64,000 bases of DNA from Nocardia sp. CY41. Lineage in GTDB: Bacteria > Actinomycetota > Actinomycetes > Mycobacteriales > Mycobacteriaceae. The first letter of the stretch is position 1, and each line of letters opens with the position of its first letter. Position numbers and translations under genes: made by a program. This document shows positions 8,997 to 17,576 of this stretch, piece by piece. The DNA lies in contig NZ_VUOS01000002.1 of the NCBI RefSeq assembly GCF_009829325.1, positions 62,001 through 126,000 on the forward strand, in the 5' to 3' direction. The notes under the pieces were generated by a model, which was not told where the DNA came from, searched no databases, and worked only from the letters and a program-made list of their open reading frames with translations.

Positions 8997-9430
8997 TCCG
9001 TCATGAAGCCGGGCATTTCGCGACCCGCGCGGTCCTCGGCGGCACCCTGCGCACCGCTGGCATGACCGACGCGGATCGGTGTGATCGGTTCGATGTCGGA
9101 CGGGCCGTCAAGGCGGACGGCCCGGACTCCAGCGGTTGCTGGACGGCCGGTTTCACGGAGTTGGTAGTAGACGTAGAGGTACACTGAATTCGCACAGGTT
9201 GCTGGCGGTTTTCTGGGGCGCGATTCGCGTACTCGCGCCGGTGATACGACAGTGCCCGGCCGCTTACTTGCCGGCATGAGCATGGTTGGGAAATCCGCAC
9301 GCCGACAGCAGCGCCGACGCTCGCTTGTCCGGTCCTGGACGTCTCACGAGTGTGCGGCTGACGCTCGGGCGCGGATCGGAATGCAAGCGAGTACACCGTT
9401 TGCCAGTCGGGGTGGTCACGGGACGGCACA
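8997..9430. other. 434-bp gap with one hairpin
   Basis: No gene is supported. A 9-bp perfect stem (9101-9109 CGGGCCGTC with 9116-9124) across a 6-base loop could terminate the HAD-like gene, though it lies about 100 bp downstream. The 3' part presumably holds the promoter of the kinase gene, but I see no clear boxes. Confidence 0.45.
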
Positions 9431-11233
9431 ATGGATGAAACGGTAGCGGGAGACGGAGACGCCACTCAGAGGTCCGCGGAGGCGTTCGGACGCTATCGTC
9501 TGCTGTCGCTGCTGGGCCAGGGCGGTATGGGTCAGGTGTGGCGGGCGCATGATTCGCTGACCAACCGGGTGGTGGCGCTCAAGGTGTTGCCCGAGCGCTT
9601 CGCCGATGACGAGCAGCTGCGTGAGCGGTTCCGCCGGGAGTGCCGGGCGGTGGCGCAATTGACCGAGCCCCATGTGATCCCCATCCACGACTTCGGCGAT
9701 ATCGATGGTCGGCTCTATCTGAATATGCGCTTGATCGAGGGCACCGACCTGCGCACGGTGATCACCCGAGAAGGGGCCTTGTCGCCGCGGCGAGCGGTGG
9801 CGATCATCGCCCAGGTGGCCGGCGCGCTGCAGGCGGCCCACGACGCCGGGCTGGTCCACCGCGATGTCAAACCCTCCAACATCTTGCTGGGGGCCGACGA
9901 GTTCGCCTCCCTGATCGACTTCGGGATCGCCCACGCCGCCGACGACCGGACGCTGACCGCGACCGGCGAGACCATCGGCACCGTCGCGTACATGGCGCCG
10001 GAGGAGATCGGGGCGGAGGTCAGGGCCGATGCCCGAGTGGACGTGTACGCGTTGACGTGCGTGCTGTACGAGTGCCTGACCGGTCGGCCGCCGTTCGCGA
10101 GCGAATTCGGGATGCAAGGTGTGATCGCCCATCATCTGCACACTCCGCCGCCGCGTCCCAGCACCACTACACCCGAGGTGCCGGCTGAGTTGGACGCGGT
10201 GATCGCCAAGGGGATGGCCAAAAATCCCGACGACCGGTACCAGACCGTGCGTGAGCTGGCCGTGGCGGCCTGCGCCGCGGTGGGCGATTCTCCGATCGGC
10301 AGCACCGGGGGCGTGGCTGCGCGCCCTGGTCGGCGAATCAAATCGTCGCGCAAGACGGCCGTGCTGCTCGCCGCCGCGGTCGCGGCGGCGGTGGTGGCCG
10401 TCGTAGCTGTCGTCCTCGGTGTCCAACGGGAATCAGGCGGCGGTGGCTCCTCGCCCACAGCTGTCGCCCCCGGCTATTCGTCACAGACTTCGCTGCCGTT
10501 CACCGGCGTCAGCCTGCCCACCGGTGTGGCGGTCGACACCGCGGGCAACGTCTACGTCACCGACATGGGCAGCGATCGGGTGCTGAAATCGGCGGCGGGC
10601 GCGGCGGCGGCGACCCCGCTGCCGTTCACCGGCTTGAAGAATCCCCAGGATGTGGCGGTCGACGCCGCGGGCAACGTCTACGTCAGCGACACGAGTAACG
10701 ATCGGGTGCTGAAATTGGCGGCGGGCGCGGCGGCGGCGACCCCGCTGCCGTTCACCGGCCTGAAGGACCCCCACGGCGTGGCGGTCGGCAATACGGGAGA
10801 CGTTTACGTCGCCGACCGGGGCAATGATCGGGTGCTGAAGTTGGCGGCGGGCGCGGCGGCGGCGACGACGCTGCCGCTGGCGGGGCTCCAAGGTCCCGAT
10901 GGTGTGGCGGTCGACCCGGCGGGCAACGTCTACGTCACCGAATTGGGTACCGAGCAGGTGCGGTTGTTGGCGGCGGGCGCGTCGGCGCCCACCATGTTGC
11001 CGTTCACCGGCCTCAAGGATCCACAGGGCTTGGCGGTCGACACGTCGGGAGATGTGTACGTCGTCGACTGGGGCAACAAATGGGTCGTGATGTTGGCGGC
11101 GGGCGCGTCGACGCCGACCCCGCTGCCGTTCACCGGCCTCAAGAATCCCCAGGGTCTGGCGGTCGACCCGGCGGGCAACGTCTACATCACCGATCTGGGC
11201 CCCGATCCCGTGGTGAAGCTCTCCGTCGGCTGA
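9431..11233 (+). CDS. Membrane Ser/Thr protein kinase with extracellular NHL propeller (PknD-like)
   Basis: The 600-residue protein has a cytoplasmic Hanks-type kinase domain (about residues 20-285): glycine loop GQGGMG (29-34), catalytic Lys51, HRDVKPSN with Asp145, and DFG at 163-165. A basic linker and one transmembrane helix (about 309-330) follow, then a short low-complexity neck and six NHL repeats of 42 residues (355-600) forming an outside beta-propeller. This is the architecture of mycobacterial PknD, where the propeller senses an external signal. The ATG at 9431 is preceded by a weak GGGAC. It is not next to a phosphate transporter as in M. tuberculosis, so orthology is uncertain. 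Confidence 0.93.
   Translation: MDETVAGDGDATQRSAEAFGRYRLLSLLGQGGMGQVWRAHDSLTNRVVALKVLPERFADDEQLRERFRRECRAVAQLTEPHVIPIHDFGDIDGRLYLNMRLIEGTDLRTVITREGALSPRRAVAIIAQVAGALQAAHDAGLVHRDVKPSNILLGADEFASLIDFGIAHAADDRTLTATGETIGTVAYMAPEEIGAEVRADARVDVYALTCVLYECLTGRPPFASEFGMQGVIAHHLHTPPPRPSTTTPEVPAELDAVIAKGMAKNPDDRYQTVRELAVAACAAVGDSPIGSTGGVAARPGRRIKSSRKTAVLLAAAVAAAVVAVVAVVLGVQRESGGGGSSPTAVAPGYSSQTSLPFTGVSLPTGVAVDTAGNVYVTDMGSDRVLKSAAGAAAATPLPFTGLKNPQDVAVDAAGNVYVSDTSNDRVLKLAAGAAAATPLPFTGLKDPHGVAVGNTGDVYVADRGNDRVLKLAAGAAAATTLPLAGLQGPDGVAVDPAGNVYVTELGTEQVRLLAAGASAPTMLPFTGLKDPQGLAVDTSGDVYVVDWGNKWVVMLAAGASTPTPLPFTGLKNPQGLAVDPAGNVYITDLGPDPVVKLSVG
10493..11230 (+). repeat. Six tandem 126-bp repeats encoding NHL blades
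   Basis: The propeller of the kinase is built from five full 126-bp (42-residue) units and a shorter sixth (108 bp). Units begin at residues 355, 397, 439, 481, 523 and 565 and start LPFTGL or a close variant. Units 1-3 are nearly identical over stretches such as the AAGAAAAT linker, which implies recent duplication or gene conversion. Confidence 0.9.
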
Positions 11234-11307
11234 ACTCCGTGATGTGCTTCCGTTGCCGGACCAGGCGGTTGTCGTCTCGGCGAATCGGTGCGGTGGCGAC
11301 GACGCGA

Positions 11308-11342
11308 AATCGGCCGGGCGTCGGCGAAACGCCCGGCCGATT
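11308..11342. terminator. Bidirectional terminator between the kinase and the dioxygenase
   Basis: A perfect 14-bp stem (11308-11321, AATCGGCCGGGCGT, with 11329-11342) closes a 7-base loop between convergent genes. Its AAT/ATT ends give short A or T runs in each direction, so it can serve both strands. Confidence 0.8.
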
Positions 11343-11356
11343 CCGCCTGTCCGGTC

Positions 11357-12304
11357 CTACGCGCCGGTGAACTTCGCTCCGGCGATGGACTTCGACGGCT
11401 CACCGTCGACGCCGACCGGGATGTCGCCCTCGAGGGTGGTGCGGTACAACACGCGGGTGACGTCGAGATGGTCCAGATCGCTCGGCGCGAGGTGCGCGGT
11501 GGCGCGGTTGTCCCAGAACGCGAGGCTGCCCTTCGCCCAGCGGAACCGCACCGTGTAGGCCGGGTCGGTCACCTCGTCGAACAGCAACTGCAGCACCGCG
11601 TCGCTCTGGGGCGGGGTGAGCCCGACGATCCGGGTGGTGAAGCAGGGATTCACGAACAGGGCCCGCTCGCCGGTCACCGGGTGCACCCGGACCACCGGAT
11701 GCTCGGTGACCAGCGGCGCGGTCGCGACCTTCTTCGCGTAGTCGCTGTCGGAGTCCCAGATGGGGCGGTTGCCGCCGAAGCGGTGTTCGGCGCGCAGCCC
11801 TTCGACGAATCGTTTGAGCGACTCGGGCAGGTTCTCGTAGGCGGCGACGAGGTTCGTCCAGCCGGTGTCGCCGCCACGCTCCGGGGCGATCTCGGCGCGC
11901 AGGATCGAGGCCGCGGGCGGGTTGATCAGCGCGGAGACATCGGTGTGCCACTGGTTGGTGTAACTGTGCTTGCGCACCCCGAACCGCTTCTCGTAGAGCC
12001 GGCTGTCGACCGCGAGGATCTCCGGGTACTCCGTGGGCGCGTCGTCGTCATAGGGATGCGACGGCGTGACCGCGCCGAAGCGGCGGGAGAAGGCGATCTG
12101 CTGGGCGTGATCGATGTGCTGGTCGCGGAAGAACAGCACCTTGTAGGTGTGCAGCGCGTCGGTGATGGCCGCGACCTGCTGGTCGGTCAGCGGCTCACGG
12201 AGATCGACGCCGGAGACGTCGGCGCCGATGTGGCCGGCGACGGGGGTGACGTGCAGTGCGTCAGCGGTAGCGGTCGAGACGGGGGTTTCGTGGACAGCGG
12301 TCAT
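11357..12304 (-). CDS. TauD/TfdA-family Fe(II)/2-oxoglutarate dioxygenase (sulfonate or alkyl sulfate)
   Basis: The 315-residue enzyme should oxidise the carbon next to a sulfonate or sulfate group and release sulfite or sulfate, scavenging organosulfur. The iron ligands of the family are visible as H120-x-D122 (QWHTD) and H271 (ATAHLAPSD). The 2-oxoglutarate-binding Arg is in RVLYRTT (about 284-288). VSGVDLREPL near residue 30 is also typical. It is the last gene of the transporter operon and begins 19 bases after the stop of a short Cys-containing leader ORF, with only a weak ribosome binding site of its own. Taurine versus alkyl sulfate cannot be decided. Confidence 0.9.
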   Translation of the reverse strand: MTAVHETPVSTATADALHVTPVAGHIGADVSGVDLREPLTDQQVAAITDALHTYKVLFFRDQHIDHAQQIAFSRRFGAVTPSHPYDDDAPTEYPEILAVDSRLYEKRFGVRKHSYTNQWHTDVSALINPPAASILRAEIAPERGGDTGWTNLVAAYENLPESLKRFVEGLRAEHRFGGNRPIWDSDSDYAKKVATAPLVTEHPVVRVHPVTGERALFVNPCFTTRIVGLTPPQSDAVLQLLFDEVTDPAYTVRFRWAKGSLAFWDNRATAHLAPSDLDHLDVTRVLYRTTLEGDIPVGVDGEPSKSIAGAKFTGA

Positions 12305-12323
12305 CGGTAGAACTCATTTCGAA

Positions 12324-12455
12324 CTAGAGGATCGGGCCGGCGCCAACCGGGAATGCGGGGAATGCGGTGACGCGACAAGCGCTGCCGCACACCCGCATGA
12401 AGTCGACGGCGCGCCGTTTGGTCAACGCCTGGTCGACCGTGCGCGGGGCTGCCAT
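12324..12455 (-). CDS. Putative Cys-containing leader peptide (intra-operonic)
   Basis: A 43-codon ORF begins three bases after the permease stop and ends 19 bases before the dioxygenase start. It contains KRRAVDFMRVCGSACRV, which shares the nine residues RRAVDFMRV with the leader at 15407-15484; the underlying DNA is also similar (about 22 of 27 bases). Short ORFs with an R-x-x-VD-x-x-RV core and Cys codons near the end are known upstream of sulfur genes in mycobacteria and streptomycetes, where Cys-rich versions act as cysteine-responsive attenuators. Here it would tune dioxygenase expression within the operon. An unusual 15-residue tail follows the Cys-Arg. Confidence 0.72.
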   Translation of the reverse strand: MAAPRTVDQALTKRRAVDFMRVCGSACRVTAFPAFPVGAGPIL

Positions 12456-12458
12456 GGC

Positions 12459-13349
12459 TCAGGAGTTCGCCGGGGCGCGCCACCGCGACAGGCGGCGTTC
12501 GAGGGCGACCAGCAGACCGTTGAAGGCGAGACCGAGCAGCGAGATGGCGAGGATGCCCGCGTACATGTTCGGGATCGCGAAATTCTGCTGCGCGGCGGTG
12601 ATCAGATAGCCGAGCCCGGCCCTTGCCCCGAACATCTCGGCGGCCAGCAGGACCAGGATCGAACTGGCGGCGGCCATCCGCAGACCGGTGAAGACGGACG
12701 GCAGCGCCGCGGGCAGGATCACCTTCTGGAACAGGCGCAACGGCGAGAAGCCCAGCGACGCTGCGGATTTGACCAGCAGGGGATCGACGGTGCGCACGCC
12801 GGTGATGGTGTTGAGCAGGATCGGGAAGAAGCTCGCGTAGACGACGATGGCGACCTTCGAGGTCTCGCCGATACCCAGGATGAGCAAGAAGACCGGGAGC
12901 AACGCCAATGCAGCGGTGTTGCGGAACAGCTCGAGGATCGGGTTCAGGAAGTCCGCGACCGGCTTGTACCAGGCGATCGCGATGCCCACCGGGATACCGG
13001 CGACCAGCGCCAGCGAATACCCGGCCAGCGAACGGTTCAGGCTCGCGGACAGGTGCGTCCACATCTCCCCGCTCGCCACCAGGTCGGCGAACGCCTGGGC
13101 GACCACCGAGAACGGCGGCAGGAACACCTCGTCCACCAACCCGAGGGTGGGGGCGAGCTGCCACAGCAGCAGGAACAGGGCGATCACGACCGTCGGCTTG
13201 AACACCCGCCAGGCGAATCGGCTCACCGCCGGCAGGATTCGCGGCACGGCGGAGGGCGCCACCTCGGCCCGCCGCAGCGGGACCGGCCGGGTGGACGCGG
13301 CCGCGGTTTCCCGCACCGGCCGCTCGGTGAGCTGTATGGCGCTAGACAT
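12459..13349 (-). CDS. Sulfonate-type ABC transporter permease (SsuC/TauC-like)
   Basis: The 296-residue integral membrane protein has about six hydrophobic segments and the conserved EAA loop of binding-protein-dependent permeases (KSAASLGFSPLRLFQKVILP). It forms the channel of the importer with the ATPase and lipoprotein encoded next to it. The ATG at 13349, with AGAGGA upstream, gives MSSAIQLTERP and overlaps the ATPase stop by 8 bases, so translation is coupled. A GTG or ATG further upstream is possible but unnecessary. Confidence 0.92.
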   Translation of the reverse strand: MSSAIQLTERPVRETAAASTRPVPLRRAEVAPSAVPRILPAVSRFAWRVFKPTVVIALFLLLWQLAPTLGLVDEVFLPPFSVVAQAFADLVASGEMWTHLSASLNRSLAGYSLALVAGIPVGIAIAWYKPVADFLNPILELFRNTAALALLPVFLLILGIGETSKVAIVVYASFFPILLNTITGVRTVDPLLVKSAASLGFSPLRLFQKVILPAALPSVFTGLRMAAASSILVLLAAEMFGARAGLGYLITAAQQNFAIPNMYAGILAISLLGLAFNGLLVALERRLSRWRAPANS

Positions 13350-14199
13350 GGGCGGTCCTCTCGGTGGTGGATTCGGCATCGGCCGCGTGGTCGGACAACG
13401 ACTCCAGCTCCAGGCTCGCCGCCCGCTGGACCTCGCTGTGCAGCAGCGTCCAGATCTCGTGGCGGTAGTCCCGGAAACGCTGGGAGGAGCGGACGTCGTC
13501 GTCGGTGTCCCGATCGATCTCGACGTCGACGATGGCCTTGATCCGGCCGGGCCGGGAGGTCAGCACGGCCACCCGCCGGCCGAGGTACACCGCCTCGTCG
13601 ATGCCGTGGGTGATGAACAACACCGTCTTGCCGGTGGCCCGCCAGATGCGCAACAGTTCGTCCTGCAGGGACTCCCTGGTCTGCGCGTCGAGCGCGGCGA
13701 ACGGCTCGTCCATCAGCAGCACCTCGGGATCGAACGCGAGGCTGCGCGCGATGGCGACGCGTTGCTTCATGCCGCCGGACAGCTCGTGGGGATAGCGGTC
13801 GCCGAACCCGGACAGCCCGACCAGTTCCAGGTAGTGCTCGGCGAGTTCCCGGCGCGCCTTGCGGCGCAAACCCTTGGCCTCCAAGCCGAATTCGATATTG
13901 GAGCGGGCCGTTCGCCAGGGCAACAGCGCGTACTGCTGGAAGACGATGCCCCGATCCAGACCGGGGCCGGTGATCGGCTTGCCGTCCAGCAGGATCTCCC
14001 CGGAGGTCGGCTTGCTCAGCCCGCCGAGCAGGTCCAGCAGCGTGGACTTGCCCGATCCGCTGGGGCCGACCAGCACCAGGAACTCGCCCTCGCGCAGCTC
14101 CAGCGAGATGTCCTCGAGCGCGGTGAATCGCTCGTGTGACCCGCGCACCGAGAACTGCTTGCGCACTCCGGTCAGCGATAGCTTGGTCGCCGTGGTCAT
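13342..14199 (-). CDS. Sulfonate-type ABC transporter ATP-binding protein (SsuB/TauB-like)
   Basis: The 285-residue ATPase drives import. Walker A is GPSGSGKST, the signature is ELSGGMKQRVAIARSLA, and Walker B is VLLMDEPFAALD, followed by the H-loop FITHGIDEA. QQYALLPWRTA is typical of the nitrate/sulfonate/taurine branch. The start overlaps the binding-protein stop by four bases (ATGA). It lies in an operon with the binding lipoprotein, permease and dioxygenase. Confidence 0.94.
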   Translation of the reverse strand: MTTATKLSLTGVRKQFSVRGSHERFTALEDISLELREGEFLVLVGPSGSGKSTLLDLLGGLSKPTSGEILLDGKPITGPGLDRGIVFQQYALLPWRTARSNIEFGLEAKGLRRKARRELAEHYLELVGLSGFGDRYPHELSGGMKQRVAIARSLAFDPEVLLMDEPFAALDAQTRESLQDELLRIWRATGKTVLFITHGIDEAVYLGRRVAVLTSRPGRIKAIVDVEIDRDTDDDVRSSQRFRDYRHEIWTLLHSEVQRAASLELESLSDHAADAESTTERTAHV

Positions 14200-15278
14200 T
14201 TCGCGGCCACCACCTCTCCGGTCGGTCCCGCCTCCGGCTTGTATCTGCCGTTGGCGTAGGGGTTGAACTTGTTGGTGAACAGATCCGCGGCCTTTAATTT
14301 GCCGTTCGGCAGTTCGCCGTTGCGCACCAGCCAGTCGATCCAGATCTGCAGTTCCTTCTCCGCGACCACGCCGCCTGGCACCGGGATCCCGGAGCTCAGC
14401 CAATACGGCACCAAGCCGGTGTTCTCGTTGCGGCCGCGCTTGCCGATGATCTGGGTGAATCGCTCGCGCACCTGGTCGCGGGGCGTCACCTGAAGCCAGC
14501 GGATCGCGCGCGCGGTGCCCTGCACGAAGTCCTCGACGGCCTCGGGATTCTTGGCGATGTAGTCGTTGCGGAAGACGTAGGTGCCGTAGTCGAACGTGCC
14601 GAAGATGGCCTTGTCGGTGTAGAGCGGGTGGATGCCGCCGCGCCGGAGGGCGGTGTCCCGGAAGACGCTGCCCAGCGCGCCGACGTCGACCTGCCCCTTA
14701 CGCAGCGCGTCCTCGGTGTTGGCCGGCGGCACGACGACCAGTTGCACCTGCTTGATCTCGTCGTCGGTCAGGCCTTGCTGATGCAGCCACTCCCTGGTGA
14801 TGAATTCGTGGTGCGCGCCGAGGGTGTTGACGGCGACCTTCTTGCCGATGAGATCACGCGCCGACGTGATGCCGGAGTCGTCACGGATGTAGTAGCCGGT
14901 GAACGACTCCTCGTCGGCGCCATAGGAACTGAGCACCGACGTGACTTTCGCCCCGCCCGCGATCAGTTTGACCACCGCGCCGTTGAACGCGCTGCCGAAC
15001 TCGACCTGGTTGGTCGCCGCCGCCTGGATATTGGCGGGGCCGCTGGTGGTGTCGCCTTCCCAGTGCAGGCTGATCTTCGTGAAATAGCCGAGGTCGTCGG
15101 CCAATTCGACGGGGCTCACCTGCCCGGTGGCGCCTTGATAGCGCAGCACGGTCTTGCCGTCGGCGGTCTTGGCGGGCGCGGACTCGCCGCAGCCGGTGAG
15201 CACGGACAGGCCGGTGAGCACCGCGACGGCGGCGGAGAGAGCGCGGGCGACGCGCCGGGAGGATAGGGGGAAAGGCAT
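14196..15278 (-). CDS. Sulfonate/sulfate-ester ABC transporter substrate-binding lipoprotein (SsuA/TauA-like)
   Basis: The 360-residue protein has a lipoprotein signal peptide ending in LTGC (Cys30), so it is anchored on the outer face of the membrane. The mature part has the SsuA/TauA pattern: ELADDLGYFTKISLHW, NQVEFGSAFNGAVVKLIAGG, ARDLIGKKVAVNTLGAHHEF, and QVDVGALGSVFRDTALR. It captures an organosulfur anion for the importer. The ATG at 15278 was chosen because it gives a proper signal peptide; the ribosome binding site is weak. A 25-codon Cys-ending leader ORF lies 128 bases upstream, implying control by cysteine supply. Confidence 0.92.
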   Translation of the reverse strand: MPFPLSSRRVARALSAAVAVLTGLSVLTGCGESAPAKTADGKTVLRYQGATGQVSPVELADDLGYFTKISLHWEGDTTSGPANIQAAATNQVEFGSAFNGAVVKLIAGGAKVTSVLSSYGADEESFTGYYIRDDSGITSARDLIGKKVAVNTLGAHHEFITREWLHQQGLTDDEIKQVQLVVVPPANTEDALRKGQVDVGALGSVFRDTALRRGGIHPLYTDKAIFGTFDYGTYVFRNDYIAKNPEAVEDFVQGTARAIRWLQVTPRDQVRERFTQIIGKRGRNENTGLVPYWLSSGIPVPGGVVAEKELQIWIDWLVRNGELPNGKLKAADLFTNKFNPYANGRYKPEAGPTGEVVAAK

Positions 15279-15365
15279 GGTTGTTCTTTCGAAGACGTGA
15301 CGACGCCGTGCATTTCGATGCCCGGCATCCGGCGACACCACAGCGGGAGCGATGCGGCGGTGGAC

Positions 15366-15384
15366 GACCGCGCGGAGTGCGGTC
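15366..15384 (-). promoter_or_regulatory. Possible attenuator hairpin after the leader peptide
   Basis: Between the leader stop (15407) and the binding-protein start (15278), GACCGC at 15366-15371 can pair with GCGGTC at 15379-15384. Other short dyads (GATGC/GCATC) lie nearby. The position suits translation-coupled attenuation, but the stem is short and alternative pairings are not resolved. Confidence 0.3.
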
Positions 15385-15406
15385 GCCAGACCACGGCCGC
15401 GCTGCC

Positions 15407-15484
15407 TCAGCGGCAACAGATTCCGTGTGGCACGCGCATGAAGTCGACCGCGCGACGGCGGATCAATGCTGTTGCTGTCGACAC
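15407..15484 (-). CDS. Putative Cys-responsive leader peptide upstream of the sulfonate operon
   Basis: A 25-codon ORF (GTG start at 15484) encodes a basic peptide with RRRAVDFMRV and the terminal sequence ICCR, that is, two consecutive Cys codons just before the last Arg and the stop. This is the form of the actinobacterial sulfur-gene leader peptides, in which ribosome stalling at Cys codons during cysteine shortage raises expression of downstream genes. The downstream operon imports and oxidises organosulfur compounds, which fits. A second copy of the motif lies at 12324-12455. The start codon is the least certain part; a TTATAC box near 15601 may be the promoter. Confidence 0.8.
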   Translation of the reverse strand: MSTATALIRRRAVDFMRVPHGICCR

Positions 15485-16156
15485 TTCGAAACTTTCGTGA
15501 GCTGTGCTGGAGTCGGCGACGCCGGTGACTTTCAGCGCCTGCCTGGCAAACACTCTCCCGGTTCCCAGGCATGGGAGCAACAGTTCGACGCCGACTGCGT
15601 ATAAACCTGTATTCCGGCGGTCGATGACCATCGGGCCTGATAGTGCGATCAATCCGCTCGGTGACGGTCACGCGGCACAATCGTTCGCGCAGGCGCGCGT
15701 TCGCGCGAAGACATCGTGCGGCGCTCTTCGCCGATCCAGGCCGGGCCCGGTTATCGCACTGTTGTGCGAGCGGCCGATTCGATTCGCCTGCCGTCACGGT
15801 CGTCGCCGTACGGGGAGGATGCCGACATTCCGGAACACCGGCGCGCGCTTTCCGGTGCTGAGAAGCGGCTTCGGTCACAGCGAGCCCTCGCGAGGTGATC
15901 ATTTTCTCCGGAGCGATGTAAGCTGCACGAGGACGTTTTCGTGTCCGTGCGATGTTGATCCGAATGGTGCGGAATTCAGAGATCCGCGGCGACGACGAGA
16001 GGGAGGTGGGGTAGCGATGCGCAGCGAACCTCCCAGTCGAAGGCCGCGCGGCGCCGCCCCTTCGCATTCCTGATCAGGTCGCGACGGCAGGGGCCGGCGC
16101 CCGCGGTGTGAATTCTCGAGTTCTCCGTTCACTCACGCATGTGCTGAGGTCCTCTC
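15485..16156. other. 672-bp gap between the divergent leader/sulfonate operon and mgtE
   Basis: No further gene is supported. The left part should hold the promoter of the leader transcript (a TTATAC-like -10 near 15601 on the minus strand). Near 15925-15960 there is an imperfect hairpin (GCACG...CGTGC). No M-box magnesium riboswitch pattern is recognisable before mgtE. Confidence 0.4.
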
Positions 16157-17521
16157 ATGTCGCAGACCGACATCATCGAAGTACGTCCGACGCTGTCCGA
16201 ATCCCTGCAGGACATCGTCGAAACCCGTCGCGTGGACGCCGCGCTGGACTGGCTCGGCAACCACCCGCCGCACGTCATCGCCGACCAGCTCGCCCGCATG
16301 GACGCGGTACGGGCCGGGATGGCGTTCCGCCTGCTGGACAAAGACCTGGCACTGGCCGTCTTCGAGGAACTCGAGCCGGTGGACCAGCAGCAGATCCTGC
16401 AAGGACTGCGCGATCAGAGCTTCCGCGACCTGATCGAGGGCATGGCGCCCGACGACCGCGCCCGCATGCTGCGCGAGGCGCCCGCGAAGGTCGCCAAGAA
16501 GGCGCTGGCGGGCCTCAGTCCGCGTGAACGGCGGATGACCGCGAGCCTGCTCGGCTATCCGGAGGGCTCCGCCGGTCAGTTCATGACGCCGGAGGTGGTG
16601 GCGCTGCCCCGCGACCTGACGGTGGCCGAAGCGCTCGGCATGGTGCGGGCCAAGGGCGGCAACGCCGAGACGGTGTACACGCTGCCGGTGGTCGATGCGG
16701 GCAGGCGGCTGACCGGCATCGTCGAACTGCGCGAACTGGTGCTCAGCAAGCCCGAGACGATGGTGTCGGAGCTGGTCGTCACCGAGCCCGCCTTCGCGCG
16801 CGCCACCGATTCCGCGGAGAAGGCCGCCCGTTTGATGCGCGAGACCAACGACATCAACCTGCCGGTGGTGGACAGCGAGGACCGGCTGGTCGGACTGCTC
16901 ACCATCGACGACGCGGTCGAGGTGATCGAGGCCGCCGACAGCGAGGACGTCGCGCTGCAGGCGGGATCGGCGCCCTGGGAGGGCCACTACATGGCCGCCG
17001 GGGTGTTCCAGCTGGCCCGCTACCGCGCACTGTGGCTGCTGCTGTTGCTGTTCGCGGCGACGCTGACAGTGAGCGTGACCGACTTCTTCGAAGGCACCCT
17101 GCAGCAGGCCGCGCACCTTGCGCTGTTCATCCCGCTGCTGATCGGCGCGGGCGGCAACGCGGGCGCGCAAGCCGCCACCGCCTGCGTGCGCGCGGTGGCG
17201 GTCGGCGAGGTGCGGGCGTCGGATCTGCTGCGGGTGATCTGGCGGGAATGCCGGGTGGGCCTGGTGCTGGGCTCGCTGCTGGCGTCGGTGGGCCTGGCGA
17301 TCGGCGCCCTGTTCGTCGGTCCGCGCATCGCCCTGGTCGTGGGCATCACGCTGGTGCTGATCTGCGGCTGGGCCGCCACCATCGGGGGCACCATGCCGCT
17401 GCTGGCCAAGAAACTGCGCATCGACCCCGCCGTCGTCTCCGCCCCGATGGTCACCACCCTGGTCGACGCCACCGGGCTGATCATCTACTTCACGACGGCG
17501 AAGCTGGTCCTCGGTATCTGA
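16157..17521 (+). CDS. mgtE: Magnesium transporter MgtE
   Basis: The 454-residue protein has the full MgtE architecture. A cytosolic N-domain of helical repeats (about 20-130) includes VFEELEPVDQQQILQGL and DLIEGMAPDDRARML. A tandem CBS pair follows (about 137-255, with MTPEVVALPRDLTVAEALGM). The C-terminal membrane domain (about 285-454) carries the conserved pore segment IPLLIGAGGNAGAQAAT. It imports Mg2+ and closes when the cytosolic domains bind Mg2+. The ATG at 16157 follows GAGGT. It is monocistronic. Confidence 0.95.
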   Translation: MSQTDIIEVRPTLSESLQDIVETRRVDAALDWLGNHPPHVIADQLARMDAVRAGMAFRLLDKDLALAVFEELEPVDQQQILQGLRDQSFRDLIEGMAPDDRARMLREAPAKVAKKALAGLSPRERRMTASLLGYPEGSAGQFMTPEVVALPRDLTVAEALGMVRAKGGNAETVYTLPVVDAGRRLTGIVELRELVLSKPETMVSELVVTEPAFARATDSAEKAARLMRETNDINLPVVDSEDRLVGLLTIDDAVEVIEAADSEDVALQAGSAPWEGHYMAAGVFQLARYRALWLLLLLFAATLTVSVTDFFEGTLQQAAHLALFIPLLIGAGGNAGAQAATACVRAVAVGEVRASDLLRVIWRECRVGLVLGSLLASVGLAIGALFVGPRIALVVGITLVLICGWAATIGGTMPLLAKKLRIDPAVVSAPMVTTLVDATGLIIYFTTAKLVLGI

Positions 17522-17576
17522 CAGCGTCTTCGATGCCCGCGGCCGTCGGATCGAGCGTCGTGCGGTCGCCGGCCGC

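Noticed and set aside
9001..9465. Minus-strand frame upstream of the kinase gene
   Set aside because: Low-complexity composition, no start context, and it overlaps the kinase N-terminus.
12394..15500. Two plus-strand short peptides both containing MKSTARR
   Set aside because: They are the antisense image of the two minus-strand leader peptides, which carry the conserved motif and Cys codons.
15900..16156. M-box type magnesium riboswitch before mgtE
   Set aside because: None of the conserved M-box sequence blocks can be recognised; only an imperfect short hairpin is present.
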